Source: Siphlonurus alternatus
Lineage: Eukaryota; Arthropoda; Insecta; Ephemeroptera; Siphlonuridae
NCBI GenBank assembly: GCA_949825025.1
Contig: OX463786.1
Location: 11,956,387-12,020,386 of the forward strand
Length of the DNA: 64,000 bases
Reading direction: 5' to 3'
Part shown: one piece after another, positions 1-10,808 of the stretch
How positions within the stretch are numbered: the first letter of the stretch is position 1
Layout: every line of letters begins with the position of its first letter
Translations under genes and position numbers: made by a program
Notes under the pieces: model-generated
Told to the model about the DNA's origin: nothing
The model's input: only the letters and a program-made list of their open reading frames with translations
The model's database searches: none

Positions 1-360
1 CTCCTACACACACGGGTATCCGTGGTGAACGACACGCAATTTCGTGAACATAAAGAGTTGAAAATAACAAGAGAATTTCTAATTTACTCTACGAAACATA
101 TTTATACAAAAGTTATGAAAAAAAATATAAAAGGGTAAAAATGAGGTAAAAATCCCTTGTGTGATGGTGTTACGTTTTATGTAGTGAATGACTCTTGACC
201 TTTCTTATTAAATATTTATACAGTGTTTGTTTACATTGTAATGGTTAACATCATTATGTTGTAGCGTGAATATTTCAATATCATATTATAGTTATTGTAT
301 TTATATATTTTTTAGCTTCTCAACTGAACCCTAGTATAGGGTACTGGCCACAATTAAGTG
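1..360. other. AT-rich sequence, nothing recognised
   Basis: No exon, repeat family or RNA gene could be seen. If the KChIP-like gene continues leftward, this is part of the intron before its last coding exon or lies beyond it. I looked on the minus strand for the expected C-terminal segment (acidic pair, then SLQMFD-like residues) across 1-5589 and did not find it. Confidence 0.5.
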
Positions 361-648
361 ACTGAATTTAACCTCCCGGCTAACCTACTTTTGTGGGTCC
401 CTTCCAAACCAAGGCGGCCATGGCCTAAGCAATCCATCCCAGCATTCGTCTGGTTGTAACTGAGGAAACCATGGAAACCTCAGTCAGGATGGTCAGCAAT
501 TGATGGAGGATGCCATCAATCACCTCCCGGATGCACGAGTGGATGTTCTTTAGCAACCGCCACTTGTGAAAAGTTTGTCGGTGCATGGCTGGGATCGAAC
601 TCACGACCATCTGATTACGATTCAGAGGTCAAGTGCCCGGTTTTGTAT
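361..648 (-). repeat. tRNA-headed SINE, 5'-truncated head
   Basis: Read on the minus strand, the element begins with the 3' two thirds of a tRNA-like head: an anticodon stem-loop with CTGA/TCAG stem and loop ATCGTAA (apparent anticodon CGT), then a box B-like GAGTTCGATCCC in a T-arm. The body follows, with the core CTGAGGTTTCCATGGTTTCC and then GCTGGGATGGATTGC, which also occur in the 5S-headed SINEs of this window. Box A is missing, so it is probably not transcriptionally complete. A 61-codon reading frame here is a by-product. Confidence 0.75.
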
Positions 649-1043
649 TTATAATGATAAATAGTCAAAATTACCATTTTGTAATGAAAAATATCCTATG
701 ATATTATTCTATATTGTGCTTAAATTTTTTCATTTACATCATTACGTTAGATAACGTATTAAGGCGTTAGAATATAATTGTTTTAATTCAAGTAAAGGTT
801 TTAAAAAAAATTAACGGATTTGTAACAGAAATATAAAAAATGTATTTAATTTTATTATTTTAATTTTCAATTACTAAAAATTAACCATTTGCTGTTTGTT
901 ATATTAATAATAAATAAATGATAAAATACATAATTATATTGATTATGATTTAATATATTGTATTTATAAATATACATTTTTTAAAAAAATATTTCAATTC
1001 ACATTATATTATTCATGACTTTTATATATTAATTTGTATTGAA
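649..1043. other. AT-rich sequence, nothing recognised
   Basis: Very AT-rich sequence with homopolymer runs; no supported feature. Confidence 0.5.
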
Positions 1044-1330
1044 ATGGTTTCGTGGGTAGAACCCCTTGAATGGAATAAGATTCCTGCTCATTTAAAATTG
1101 TTGTCTGTTAAACAATTTTCTTCTCCACTGCAGTTAAGCTGCACTTTTTATCTGTACAGTCTTGTTGATTATATAGGCTATTATCTTTTAGCTAATAAAT
1201 CGTGTTATATTACAAGGAAAACTCCCCTATTCACATGTGATATGGTGTTTTTACGCTTTCTTATGTTATCCGAACCCTGCTCTGTTCTTGTTATGAAAAT
1301 TTGTAATCTGTATAGGTGACATAAAAAATA
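1044..1330 (+). pseudogene. possible remnant of a non-LTR retrotransposon C-terminus
   Basis: A 91-codon open frame contains LEWNKIPAHLKLLSVKQF near its start. This resembles the WNxLPxxLRxxxSLxxFK segment that commonly closes the reverse-transcriptase ORF of jockey/CR1/L2-like LINEs. The rest of the frame does not match anything I know, and an A-rich stretch with short AAAT repeats follows, as in a LINE 3' tail. The match is short, so this is a weak call; a chance frame in AT-rich DNA is the alternative. Confidence 0.35.
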
Positions 1331-2432
1331 AATAAATAAAATAATGTTAATTTCAATTTACATCTTTTGGCAGATTAGGTTGACACAAAGTAAATAATTT
1401 GAGATAAGAATTAAAAATGTAACAGAGTTGGGCAATAAATTTAATGTAGTAAGATCTTTTAGCCATAATTATATATTTTGTTGACGCTACAACTGAACCA
1501 CAAACCTTAATTGTTAGATTCAATACATTTGCAAGTATTTGTATAATTATATAACATAATTAACAATAACAATTAAACATGGTCAGATATCTACAAAAAG
1601 TTTTATAAGATTATGCTGAGACTCAAATAAACATTTACATTTTCAAACTCAATTTATATTAGTTTAAAATATCAAACATATTATGAAAAATTTGGAAAAA
1701 ATACTATGCTATACTTGAAATCAATTGCTAGAATAAATTTTTAAATCCTTTTTTCAGATTATTAAACAAGACTCAAAACGGAAGCGGAAACCGTAAAAGT
1801 TTCTAAGTCATAAAACACACAAGTTTTATTATCTACTTTGTCATGTTTTAAAGTTTTTCATGGGGTTTCATTGCAACGTTTCAATTACCCATGCATTACA
1901 TGCACGAACAATCAAAACTCCCATACCTTCAAAAAGTAATTTTAAATTTGTTAAACTGTATATATCTAAAACTCTGAACACAATAATGTATTTTATCCCT
2001 AGCAAAAAAAATCTTCGCAGTGAAAATTAAAAACCAGGAAAACTTAACTTTTTTTTTATTGTACATTAAAAGTCTTGTATGGAACAATAATATTTACTTG
2101 TTGAACTTTTAAGTGAAATGTTACCACAAATTGTTATGTTTTTATTTAATTAAAACTTTGAAATGTTTTACAGCAAAAGTTTTTTTAATTTTATACATAC
2201 AAAAAAATAATTCCACACCACAAACTAAGGATGTTTTTAAAGAAAAATAGCATTGTTTTAATTTACTGACATAAATAACAAAAGTTCTGGACATAAGTTA
2301 AATCTTAATCAACAAAAAAACACATAACATTCCTGTCTTTTGCCGAAAAAGTTAGATTATATTGAAAATTATATATAGAAGGGTCCATAGAGAAGTCTTG
2401 CATTCAGGAGGCTTGCTTTATAGGAGTACTAG
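1331..2432. other. AT-rich sequence, nothing recognised
   Basis: No exon-like or repeat-like signal was seen; long A and T runs dominate. Confidence 0.5.
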
Positions 2433-2711
2433 CCCTAGTTGTAAAATTATGTCTTCAGCTCATCCTTTACGCGTCTAAACCTAATCTTATAACGTCTTTT
2501 TACCTTAAAAATACATATGTGAGTTCTTTCTTACTCAAAGTAAGGATGAAATACAGAACAAATTTTTAAATTTTTATGCTTAATAAGAGGAAAGAAAACG
2601 TAATTTTGTCTATTCTCGATATTTTTTCCTTGAAAATAGTGCAAAATATGAGGAAAGGAGACGAAAGAGATGTTGAAAGTGAATGAAATATGAAAATTAT
2701 TTCAACTCGGG
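2433..2711 (+). mobile_element. MITE family B (CCCTAGTTG termini), single copy
   Basis: Non-coding element opening with CCCTAGTTGTAAAATTATG and closing with ATTTCAACTCGGGG, an imperfect short terminal inverted repeat. Internal landmarks repeat at 14300, 22436, 42190 and elsewhere: CATCCTTTACGCGTCTAAAC, TACTCAAAGTAAGGATGAAA, and a segment of the type ACGTAATTTTGTC. No coding capacity, so it would depend on a transposase elsewhere. Superfamily not assigned. Confidence 0.75.
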
Positions 2712-3280
2712 GATACTAAAAGTTTCCTGGTATATAGCAACTAATTTGCCAAATGGTGAACAGCCGCTCTTATTCATCCGAGTTTGTAATAAGTTTCAAT
2801 GCTTACACCAATAGCATAAAATGTGGTAGAGAGCTAATATTAGGTTTGTAAGTTCTGAACATTTTCAGTAAATCGATTTGATTATTTACTTGAACATGAG
2901 GTCAATCGAATGCAGGGCACAGGGCAAGGTTTACGAAATAAAAAAAGTAAGAAAAAAACTTAAATTTTATTACTGGCTTAATAAAATAAATTTAAATGCT
3001 TTAACAAATATAAAAAGCTGGTTACATGATATTGATAAACAATTTTATTGTTACATTTATTACAACAAAACAAATTCAACTCCCCTTTCAAACAACTTGT
3101 ATGCAATTTGCTTAAAAGTTTTTTTTTTATATCACTTTTCCATTTATTTCTTGTCAGCAAAATCTATCAATAAAATCTTGCATACAAGCTTTACATACAA
3201 AAAGATGTTGAACTTTTTTTTTGAATTCGTAAACAAAACAATCAAATCGTTTTATATTTGAGATATAAATAAAGATATAT
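2712..3280. other. AT-rich sequence with a doubtful 127-codon frame
   Basis: A plus-strand frame at 2878-3261 is Lys/Asn/Phe/Tyr-rich, as expected from AT-rich DNA, with no recognisable domain. I do not regard it as a gene. Confidence 0.5.
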
Positions 3281-3604
3281 CATTGACAACATTAAATGCA
3301 AAACCAGAACTTTTGAGGATTTCAAATGAAGTATATTACTATTTTATTCAGATTTTTTGTAACCCTAACATCTTCAAAATTGAGGAAAAAAATGGTGTGA
3401 CCGATGGTCATGCAACGCTTTTCCTATGCTTGCATGCTAAAAATTTACATCACTATGACGTCACGGCATTTTTCAACACGATTTAAAGGGTGTTTGAGGG
3501 TTAAAAAAAGCCTGAAAGAAGTTATATATATATTTGGATTTATAACATAACATGAGGTTCTCTTTCCAAATATGCAATAAAAAAATCATGCAAGTTGTTC
3601 ATTG
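3281..3604. mobile_element. diverged copy of hairpin MITE family HP1
   Basis: The right arm, read on the minus strand, starts CAATGAACAACTTGCATGAT and continues through TTTTTTATTGCATATTTGG, matching the HP1 arm at 10468. The left arm is much more diverged but keeps CATTGACAAC and TTCAGATTTTTTG. A TGACGTCA-type centre is retained (ATGACGTCACGG near 3457). Length matches the other HP1 copies (about 310-340 bp). This is the oldest-looking of seven copies. Confidence 0.55.
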
Positions 3605-4179
3605 TTTGTTTTTTAATCACAGTCTCATATGTATTTAATTCAATAAAAATTCTGAAAAAAAAAAAACAATTGTAAAATTGTTGTATCTCGCCCTTTATAG
3701 TATAACAGTTTATTATACAGATAAAAAGTAACATTGATATAATTTGTGTTGACTTTTATTGGATGCAATTACAGAAATGTGCAACAGATGAGAAATAAGT
3801 TGTAGAGGGAGCTGCAGTGTAGAAAATTATTGTGGAGAGTTCCACACACACACAAAAAAATAATATATAGAGTTACAACTGAGGGAGAATTGTGGCTAGT
3901 GGATTAATTAATGAACTTGTTTTATTGGCTATGATTTACGAGTATTTTATTGAATAGAAAACCAAGGAAAAGCCATAAAATGGAAAAATAAATACAAAGT
4001 AATAATATTTATTAGAAAAAATGTGGTTTTAATTAATTATTAGATAAATATAATTGCATACCGTCAACCACCGTTGTTTTAATTAAATTTGTGAATTAAT
4101 TGTCAATATATTATAATTATTAAATTATCATTTCATTGCAAAATGATTACGATATTATAGGATAAATGATACATTGTTA
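3605..4179. other. AT-rich sequence, nothing recognised
   Basis: No supported feature. Confidence 0.5.
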
Positions 4180-4260
4180 ATAAATAACATGTTGATTGAT
4201 TGATTGGTATTTTGGGGCAATTGACACATTTTGGTCATGTATGTCCCCATAAATAATATG
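4180..4260 (-). mobile_element. 57-bp retroposed LINE-type 3' end with target-site duplication
   Basis: A short insert (4192-4248) reads on the minus strand as a sequence containing ACCAAAATGTGTCAATTG and ending in (AATC)n, a simple-repeat tail typical of some non-LTR retrotransposons. It is flanked by ATAAATAACATG (4180-4191) and ATAAATAATATG (4249-4260), a 12-bp target-site duplication with one mismatch. A second copy with its own different duplication is at 14164-14243. The parent LINE is not identified. Confidence 0.65.
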
Positions 4261-4631
4261 ATTCACGAGGAATTAATATATATAACTATTCAATAACCAT
4301 TTTGTCAGCAAAGACATTATAAACGTAATTAGTGAGTGGTTATATTGTTGGATGAATCCTAACTTAAGGTATAACCTGAGAATTGGGAAAGGTTTCAAAG
4401 GATCTTCAAATTAATCAGGTATAGACTTACAACATTCTTCTAATAAGCCCTAATTTGTTTCAGACTTTTTTAACCGACGGATTATGAAATAAATGCTCAT
4501 CAAATTTTGCCGTAGAGTTGCAAGTCTCGGCAACTGAGGCTTCGATCGCCGGTACTTGGCATGTCCTTAATTAGAATGTTAATTAATTAGGTAGTAAATT
4601 TAAAGAATATCCTACGATGACTATTTGTTCC
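4261..4631. other. AT-rich sequence with a possible tRNA-like fragment
   Basis: Around 4525-4555 the segment GGCTTCGATCGCCGGTACT resembles a T-arm followed by an acceptor strand, like the fragment at 15313, but no full tRNA can be folded. Otherwise nothing was recognised. Confidence 0.35.
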
Positions 4632-4963
4632 ATGTTAAAAATAATCTCACACGAAAATTATGAAAAAAAAAAAAATAAAATGTTCTTCTCTAAATCCCCT
4701 ATCAGTAGCTAAAATATCAGGTATGCAAATTCGAGCTAGTTTTTGAATTATTAATTTTTAAAGTTGACTACTTTAACATGGAGAAATGAAACTTCCATGT
4801 TAAATTAGTCAACTTTAAAAATTAATAACTCAAAAACTAGATCGAATTTGCATACCTGATATTTTAGCTACTGATAGGGGATGTAGAGGAGAACATTTTA
4901 ATTTTTTCAGAATTTTCATTTGTGTGATTTTTTTTAACATTAGGAGCGTTACCTTACTCTTAA
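4632..4963. mobile_element. long-hairpin MITE HP5, left end truncated
   Basis: Two arms of well over 100 bp are near-perfect reverse complements around a short centre with AACATGGAGAAATGAAAC. Shared landmarks with the copy at 25207-25539 include CCCCTATCAGTAGCTAAAAT and GGTATGCAAATTCGA. The right end finishes GCGTTACCTTACTCTTAA, matching the intact copy's terminal sequence, while the left terminal 25 or so bases are missing. Confidence 0.75.
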
Positions 4964-5344
4964 ATTTTGCCAATTCTCGGATTAAGCCTTTATGAATCGA
5001 TTAAAAAAAAATGCTCGAGACAGTTTATTAGAAAATAATTGAAGATAAAATTTATATTGTTGCACTATCTTTCTTCACACTTTGTTTTTATTAACTTAAT
5101 GTTGTAACGTCTCAAAAATAATGACGAGGGGAGGGGGGGAGTAAATATGGACCCACCCACAGGCCATGTAATTTTTCTTATTCTACGACCAACTCGGATG
5201 AAAAAGGAGAAGTTAATTCTCACTTCCCACCCCCCCTCTCTACGCTACCTGTTCTTTTTCATTGATCGAAACAAGAGTCTGCAGCGAAACACGAGACTAA
5301 CATACTTTTTTTTTTACAGACAGCATCAAGAGCTTAAAGCTCGA
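4964..5344. other. sequence with G-rich and C-rich runs, nothing recognised
   Basis: Holds a GGGGAGGGGGGG run near 5125-5140 and a C-rich run near 5230. A 68-codon plus-strand frame has no recognisable content. Confidence 0.4.
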
Positions 5345-5490
5345 GGGTATTAGGTGGAGAAATATAGGAAAAAGATTGTAGAGCCACGGCCTGCTACGCA
5401 TCCCAGCATTAACTGAGGTGAGACTAAGGGAACCGTGGAAAATCTTAGTAGAATGGACACTTTACTTTTATAAATGGATTTTTGATCCAA
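5345..5490 (-). repeat. SINE body fragment (shared central core), headless
   Basis: On the minus strand this carries a diverged core of the CTGAGGTTTTCCACGGTTCC type, followed by the ATGCTGGGATGC-like and GGCCGTGGCTC-like segments found in the other SINEs here. The closest relatives are at 31868-32100 and 59935-60085. No tRNA or 5S head is visible. Confidence 0.6.
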
Positions 5491-5589
5491 ATTCTAGAGA
5501 ATCACACAAGGTGGAAAGTGAGATGAATTTACCCCAGGGAACAATTTAATGATCATTAAATAATTAATTAATTATCTAATGGTACTGAC

Positions 5590-5700
5590 CTTCAAACAGG
5601 ACTCGATGAATTCCTCTATGGTGATGACTCCGTCCTGGTTAATATCCAGTTTCTTGAACACTCGGTCGACCTGCTCCCGAGCCTTCCGATCCTCGTCAAC
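5590..5700 (-). CDS. KCNIP: KChIP-like protein, exon with EF-hand 4 (exon 4 of those visible)
   Basis: 111-nt exon in phase 0, 37 codons, opening VDEDRKAREQVDRVFKKLD and ending ESCLK. The borders are an acceptor (TTCTCCACAG) and a donor (GTCAGTACC). It holds EF-hand 4 with loop DINQDGVITIEE: Asp, Asn, Asp, Gly, Ile and Glu sit at loop positions 1, 3, 5, 6, 8 and 12, a fully canonical calcium site. In the family this half binds calcium while the protein cradles the N-terminus of Kv4-type potassium channels and tunes their surface expression and inactivation. The protein must continue for roughly 15 residues in a further exon left of the window. Identification rests on the four exons together matching the arthropod KChIP/CG5890 sequence as I remember it. 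Confidence 0.93.
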
Positions 5701-5737
5701 CTGTGGAGAATCAGCGTGGTCACAATCGAGTCCATGG

Positions 5738-5948
5738 AGACTACAAAATATTACTTCAAATTATTTTGATATTCATTCCGGAAGTGTGAAGTTTGCATCT
5801 ATTCTGTTTGTAATTTACATTTGAAACTTTATCGAGTGGTTGGTATTAGAAGTACTGACCTATGTGTGAAATTATAATGCTGAAATATGAATAGGCAGGC
5901 GAGAAATTTCACACTTCCGGAGGGAATATCATGTAAATTCGACTGTAG
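5738..5948. mobile_element. TACAGTC MITE (family D), inside KChIP-like intron
   Basis: The ends approximate a 33-bp inverted repeat, best kept on the right as AATTCGACTGTAG, with internal TTCCGGAAGTG segments facing each other. The middle contains CTATGTGTGAAATTATAA, shared with copies at 17519 and 61201. The terminal TACAG/CTGTA and apparent TA target suggest a Tc1/mariner-type relative. The near edge is about 35 bp from the acceptor of the exon at 5590-5700. Confidence 0.75.
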
Positions 5949-6812
5949 TCTAACAGTAAACCACAAGCGAATTGGTGGAGAATTCAGTTGTTAATGGTAC
6001 ATATATGAAAAATGGTACAACGCCCTCAAGATTTGAAGACTATTCTGGTACATGCAAGTAATGCAGAGATAATATATGTACCGATATAATTATAATATAA
6101 ATTTTTAAAATTAAATTTCGATGAAGCATAGGGAGTTTTTTTATTGTAAATATTTTCAATATATTTCGAATCCTCTTAAATTAACACTTCAATAACTGTA
6201 TAGGGGAGTTGCATTCTAAGCAAACGCAAATATTCTGACTCATAATTTTTACGTATAAATATAATTGAAAGCTGCTAAAGAAATTTATTTATTCTTTTCA
6301 GTTTGTATTTTTTGCATAATTTTTATATTTTACATAAAAAAATCAAATTAATAAATAAAATGTTTTTAAAATGTGAAATTTAATTTAAAAAATTATTAAA
6401 AAAAATAAATATTATTTTCAATTTGTATCATTTGTTTGAAACATGGTAAAATTTAAATGTTTTATTTTATATTTTTTTTTTTGTATTAATGAGTTAAAAT
6501 ATTTTTTTTATCAAGATTTCATGTTTGGGATTAATTGGGAATATTTTAACATTTTTATATCAAATTCATTTATTATACATCGATTGCGTGGAAAATTTAC
6601 ATATTAGGGGGTATACACGAAGCACTGAAGTGCACACATACACCTATGTATAGGCTAAATCTTTGATTTCTTTAATATTAATTAGCATCGATTTAGGCCA
6701 CATTCGTACATAGTACCATATTTAGTACCTAGTTTAGTACCTAGTAATTTATTTAATCCATGATACAAATCTAAGAATGGATAGCGCTCACAATACTGTC
6801 AACCTTACTTTT
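5949..6812. other. intronic AT-rich sequence, nothing recognised
   Basis: Part of the 1878-bp intron 5701-7578 of the KChIP-like gene. No regulatory or repeat family could be recognised. Confidence 0.5.
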
Positions 6813-6933
6813 TGTTGAAAATATAACGTTTTCAACTCATCCTTTACATGTCAAAAACTCATCTTATATTATGTCTTTTTAATTTAAAAACACTACTTCT
6901 TCTTCGCTCAAAGTAAGGATGAAATGGGGATGG

Positions 6934-7044
6934 ATTCAGCAAGCTTAAGGAACGATCTATCAATAAGAAGCGTTTTTCTTACCTGGTATGAAAAACATTT
7001 CTAAAAATATTACTTCTTAAATCGCTTTTTAATGCTTGCTGAAT
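6934..7044. mobile_element. nested hairpin element HP3
   Basis: Imperfect inverted repeat opening ATTCAGCAAGCTTAAGG and closing with its near complement ATGCTTGCTGAAT. The centre AGCGTTTTTCTTACCTGGTA is shared with the element at 36560-36702, although the outer ends of the two differ. Inserted into MITE family B, so it is younger than that copy. Confidence 0.65.
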
Positions 7045-7151
7045 CGCTCTCATTTCTAACATTTCATGCTCAATAATATGACGTAATTTCGTCTTTTTTC
7101 TTCGGAAATAGGAGGAAAAAGAGACGAGGACAGACAAAAGGTAATATAAAT

Positions 7152-7281
7152 GCCGGTATTACACGATACAATTTTTCATTACAAGAAAATTTTAACTCCA
7201 TTTGTTTGTATGGAGATGAAATTTTCTTGTAAGGAAAAATTGTATTCAATAGTTAGAAAAATTGTATCGTGTAATACCGGC
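7152..7281. mobile_element. nested hairpin element HP4 (GCCGGTATTACACG ends)
   Basis: Opens GCCGGTATTACACGATACAA and closes with the exact reverse complement of that stretch. The arms continue through AATTTTCTTGTAA-type sequence, so most of its 130 bp folds back. It lies at the join of the two family-B halves. Only one copy was seen in the window. Confidence 0.75.
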
Positions 7282-7516
7282 TTAAGAGGAAATTTATTCG
7301 CTATTAAGCTATCCTTTCGTTTAATTTACTCTTATTTTGCATTATTTTTGAGGAAAAAAAAGACAATATTTCATCTTTTTCTCTGTTTCTGAGCATAAAA
7401 TGTGAAAAACATTTTCTTAATTTCATCCTCACTTTGCGCAAAGAGGAAATAAAATGTGTTTTAGAGGTAAGGTAATAAGATTAGGTTTAGACGTTTAAAG
7501 GATGAGTTGAAGGCGA

Positions 7517-7573
7517 CTAGGGTGGTAAATTAACTCAGGTGCTAGGTTTCTAGGGTGGTAAATTAACTCAGGT
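7517..7573. repeat. 24-bp direct duplication abutting a splice donor
   Basis: The 24-base unit beginning CTAGGGTGGTAAATTAACTC occurs at 7517-7540 and again at 7550-7573. The second copy ends five bases from the donor (intron starts at 7578, minus strand). The first copy overlaps the end of MITE family B. Confidence 0.85.
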
Positions 7574-7578
7574 ACTAC

Positions 7579-7743
7579 CTGGTGTGCCCTTCGTCCCATA
7601 AGTTCGTGGATGGCTACCACGATGTCAGCCAGTTCGGAGCGGGTGATGCAGCCATCGCCGTTGATGTCATACAGCTTGAAGGTCCAGCGAAGCTTCTCGT
7701 AGATGGAGCCTCGTAGCAGCGTCGACAAAGTTACCAGCAAGTC
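7579..7743 (-). CDS. KCNIP: KChIP-like protein, exon with EF-hand 3 (exon 3 of those visible)
   Basis: 165-nt phase-0 exon encoding 55 residues, starting DLLVTLSTLLRGSIYEKLRW and ending HELMGRRAHQ. The acceptor reads GACGTCACAG and the donor GTAGTACC. Its first residue, Asp, is position 12 of the EF-hand 2 loop begun in the preceding exon. EF-hand 3 has loop DINGDGCITRSE, canonical for calcium binding. The GRRAHQ ending followed by a DEDRKAREQ start is characteristic of the arthropod branch; vertebrate KChIPs differ there. No signal peptide or membrane segment is present in the visible part, as expected for a cytosolic or membrane-peripheral calcium sensor. Confidence 0.95.
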
Positions 7744-10467
7744 CTGTGACGTCACATTAGAGTTAGTTATTGTGTATTAGATAAGTAATGGACAAGCTAC
7801 ATTACTTTCTTATTACATTAATTAATAGAGGGTACAAAAAGTGTGCATCTCTAAGGTATTTAAAGATTTTTCTGAGTAATAAATTAGAAGTTTAAACGGG
7901 ACCCAGAAAATATTATAATAAACATAGCAAGATCGAGTCCCCCCTCCAGGAAGCCTATGAAGCCTAGCCCAAGAGATTTTAGTCACCGAACATTTAATAA
8001 TTATTAAGAAATAATTCCCTAAATTTTAAAAATCTGGCATCAGAAAATGATATATTTTTTTACCCTCTATGCATTTTATGTAATAAGAAAAGTCATTAAT
8101 GTTGTCCATTAGTGGTGCTTTAGTGATATAAAAAATAATAAAAATTGTATTCATATTTTTCCAAAACTTAAAAAATAATGATTTAAGTAAAAACCACGCC
8201 CCCTTTTTGACGTTAAAGCTTTAACCCTTTAATATTTGGACTCCTGAAATTAAAAAATACGTCAGAAATGGGTATGGTTTTTTAATTATAACTTAGCCTT
8301 AAAAAAAAAGTTATACGCAGAAAATTTTGAAACAAAGCTATACTGTATTAATTTATTTAATACAATTATGATTGTTATATTAACTAAATTTTGTTAAGTT
8401 ATGTAATTCTGATATATTTTTCTCGTCAAGAAAATACAGAAATATTGAACTATATAATAGGATAGGCTCAACAAGTTGGCCGTGAGAATGTTCCCTTCAA
8501 ATCAACTTGTAGCTCTTTAAGAAGATGATGGGACCAAAAGATTTTATCTTCCTTGGATGGGACCTTTTCACTGAGTTAGATAAAAACGTCAATCATTTCA
8601 TTCACATGACACGAATCATATGATGACATTTATTCTTATGAAGCGTCGTTCACGTAGCTATATTAAATAACGTGTTTGATGCATATATTACCTTCTTATT
8701 CTAAATTAAGATTAAGGTTTTAAATTTAACCAGTATATATTTTAAATCAGATTATAATTGTAAATTTTTGTTTAATTGAAATTGAAATAATAAAATGTCA
8801 TTAATATCTTTAGCTCTGTATAGAAGTAACGTATAATAATATTATAATAAATAATGAATAAATAAAATAGTCTTCATTGAGTGTGGGATTTAGGCCATTA
8901 GGCCCACTCTTCCATCCAACCCAAAATGAATGTAATTAATGTAAGTATTAATTTTATAAAATTATAGAATGTACTTTTTTGTTACAAAGTTAATATTTTA
9001 TTTATTTATTTCACCCAAAGTACAAATACAAAATATATTACAAAAATTAGGGTGCGGATTGCAACAAAGCACCGATGGCACTATTTCACTAAAAAGTGGT
9101 TACAATCCTTTATATAACTACTGAAAAAAACAATCATTAGCTGTAAGCTTGTGTCAAAATAAATGTGTAATCATAAACTATTTTTACAAATATAGTGTTT
9201 CTTTAAAATATAATTTTAGTGTAAATATTAAGAACTTAAATGTTAAATGTTACTTGATGGAAAATTACCATTAATTATGGGTTATACTTATAGTGTCATA
9301 ATGTCATTCTGTTCCGTGCTCTGTTAGGCGAAAAGAAGTATCGTCCCTAGGTTTAGAAAAGACTATCGAAAATAGATTTATAATAATTGTTAGTTACAAC
9401 CATTGTAAGCAGAAGACTTTGGTATAAACATAATATTCAATATTTTATCATGTGATATAAGGCAGAGAAAAATAATTTGTAAAGTTTGTTTTTCGTGGCT
9501 TCTGACCATTTTACGGGAATTTCATTTCATGTTTACGATTTGGGTAGCACGAAAATACCTGAAGCCGCTCGAATATCTTCGAGATGTAGGCAGAAAACGC
9601 TAAAATCCTATGCTGTGCGTGTTAACGTAACTAACAACATCTCTTTTTTAATAATAATTTTTTTTTTCAATAGCATTGATTCTTCATGTTGTGAGAGAAA
9701 ATTCTTTGAAAAATTATGCGAATAGCAAGGAGAAAATTATTTCAAGACCAACTTTAACACTAAACTTATCTGCTATGCAAAGGCAATGTTTTGCCTACAC
9801 AATCGTGACGTCCTATTGTTTTGTGATGTATGGCAAGCGGGACTCGAACCCGCATCTTCCACCAGCATCCCATGTATCCCCATTATAATATTATAATTGA
9901 AAATAATGCTTGTAAACTATTCTGCTACATTTAACTGCTCTATTACTTTTTTATAATAATTATTTAATATACTTTTGTTCTTTTTTAATCCACCAAGTTT
10001 ATATCAATATGTTCATTTCCATTGCATTTAATTACAAAATGTCATTTTACTGTATAATATATGTAGTATTCTGAATCACAATGCACTCGAAGCTAATACA
10101 AACATATATGGGGAAATGAAATGACAATCCAATATTAATTACTTTCATGTAAATGTATGTTTACATTTTTTTTTATTAGAATCCCCATTAGAATATTATA
10201 CCGAGTAGTGGAAAATAGTCTACATGAGCAGTAATTTCCGTTCTTTGTATTATTGCTATTAAAAAATAAAAAACAAAGTTTTAATTGTCATTAAAATTCA
10301 ATTTTACTGTACTAACATTGCATTGAAATAAGTAAATGTGTTTTTAAAAATTTATGAACCGCATTTATAGTTTGTATTTTATACTATTATTACACTAACA
10401 TTCTATTAAAATTCAATTTATTTTTCTAATAGTATTTTTGTAATTGTTAAATGCTGTGAATGAAAGT
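7744..10467. other. intronic AT-rich sequence with a tRNA-like scrap
   Basis: Part of the 3749-bp intron 7744-11492. Around 8600-8665 there is a fragment resembling the centre of the hairpin at 60103 (TTATTCTTATGAAGCGTCGT). At 9834-9890 a tRNA-like scrap is listed separately. Nothing else was recognised. Confidence 0.45.
9834..9890 (-). repeat. tRNA-derived 3' half (SINE head or tRNA pseudogene)
   Basis: On the minus strand AGATGCGGGTTCGAGTCCCG forms a sound T-arm with box B GGTTCGAGTCC, followed by CTTGCCA as an acceptor strand. No matching 5' half (acceptor, D-arm, anticodon arm) could be found upstream, so it is not a functional tRNA gene. Confidence 0.55.
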
Positions 10468-10808
10468 AATGTACAATGGACAATTTGCAGGACATTTTTT
10501 TATTACAGAAATGGATAGAGGGTACCAAATTATGCTACTCTGAATTTTTTCAGATTTTTTTGAGAGCAGGAACTATTTTTAAAAAATTATTGAAAGTCAG
10601 TTTTATGATGTCATGGGCGTTTAGCGCCCATCCTTTTCTTAATGACAGACTCCTCGTGACGTCATAAAATTGACTTTCAATAATGTTTTAAAATCTAATT
10701 AGTTCCCGGTCTCAAAAAAATCTGAAAAAATTCAGAGTAGCATAACTTTGCACCCTTTATCCATTTCTGCAATAAAAAAAATGTCATGCAAATTGTCCAA
10801 TGTACATT
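10468..10808. mobile_element. hairpin MITE HP1, GGACAA-ended copy
   Basis: Arms of about 150 bp fold back almost completely. The left arm starts AATGTACAATGGACAATTTG and the right arm is its complement with a single difference in that stretch. Arm landmarks shared by the family: TTTATTACAGAAATGGATAG, then CAGATTTTTTTGAG, then AAAATTATTGAAAGTC. The centre carries a TGACGTCAT motif. The duplicated outermost AATGTACA may be part of the arm or a target site. Confidence 0.85.

Larger units (their letters stand above)
6813..7522. mobile_element. head-to-head pair of MITE family B with two nested elements
   Basis: The left half runs forward (CAACTCATCCTTTACATG, CGCTCAAAGTAAGGATGAAA) and the right half runs backward (TTTCATCCTCACTTTGCG, GGATGAGTTGAAGGCGACTA), giving a large palindrome like the uninterrupted pair at 22436-22966. 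The left half is split by an element at 6934-7044, and the junction between halves is occupied by a second element at 7152-7281. The element order records at least three insertion events. Confidence 0.7.

Noticed and set aside
2878..3261. A 127-codon plus-strand gene.
   Set aside because: Its composition is what AT-rich non-coding DNA gives, an overlapping frame exists on the other strand, and there are no splice or domain signals.
9834..9890. A tRNA gene on the minus strand.
   Set aside because: The T-arm and part of the acceptor are good, but no D-arm, anticodon arm or 5' acceptor strand can be found.
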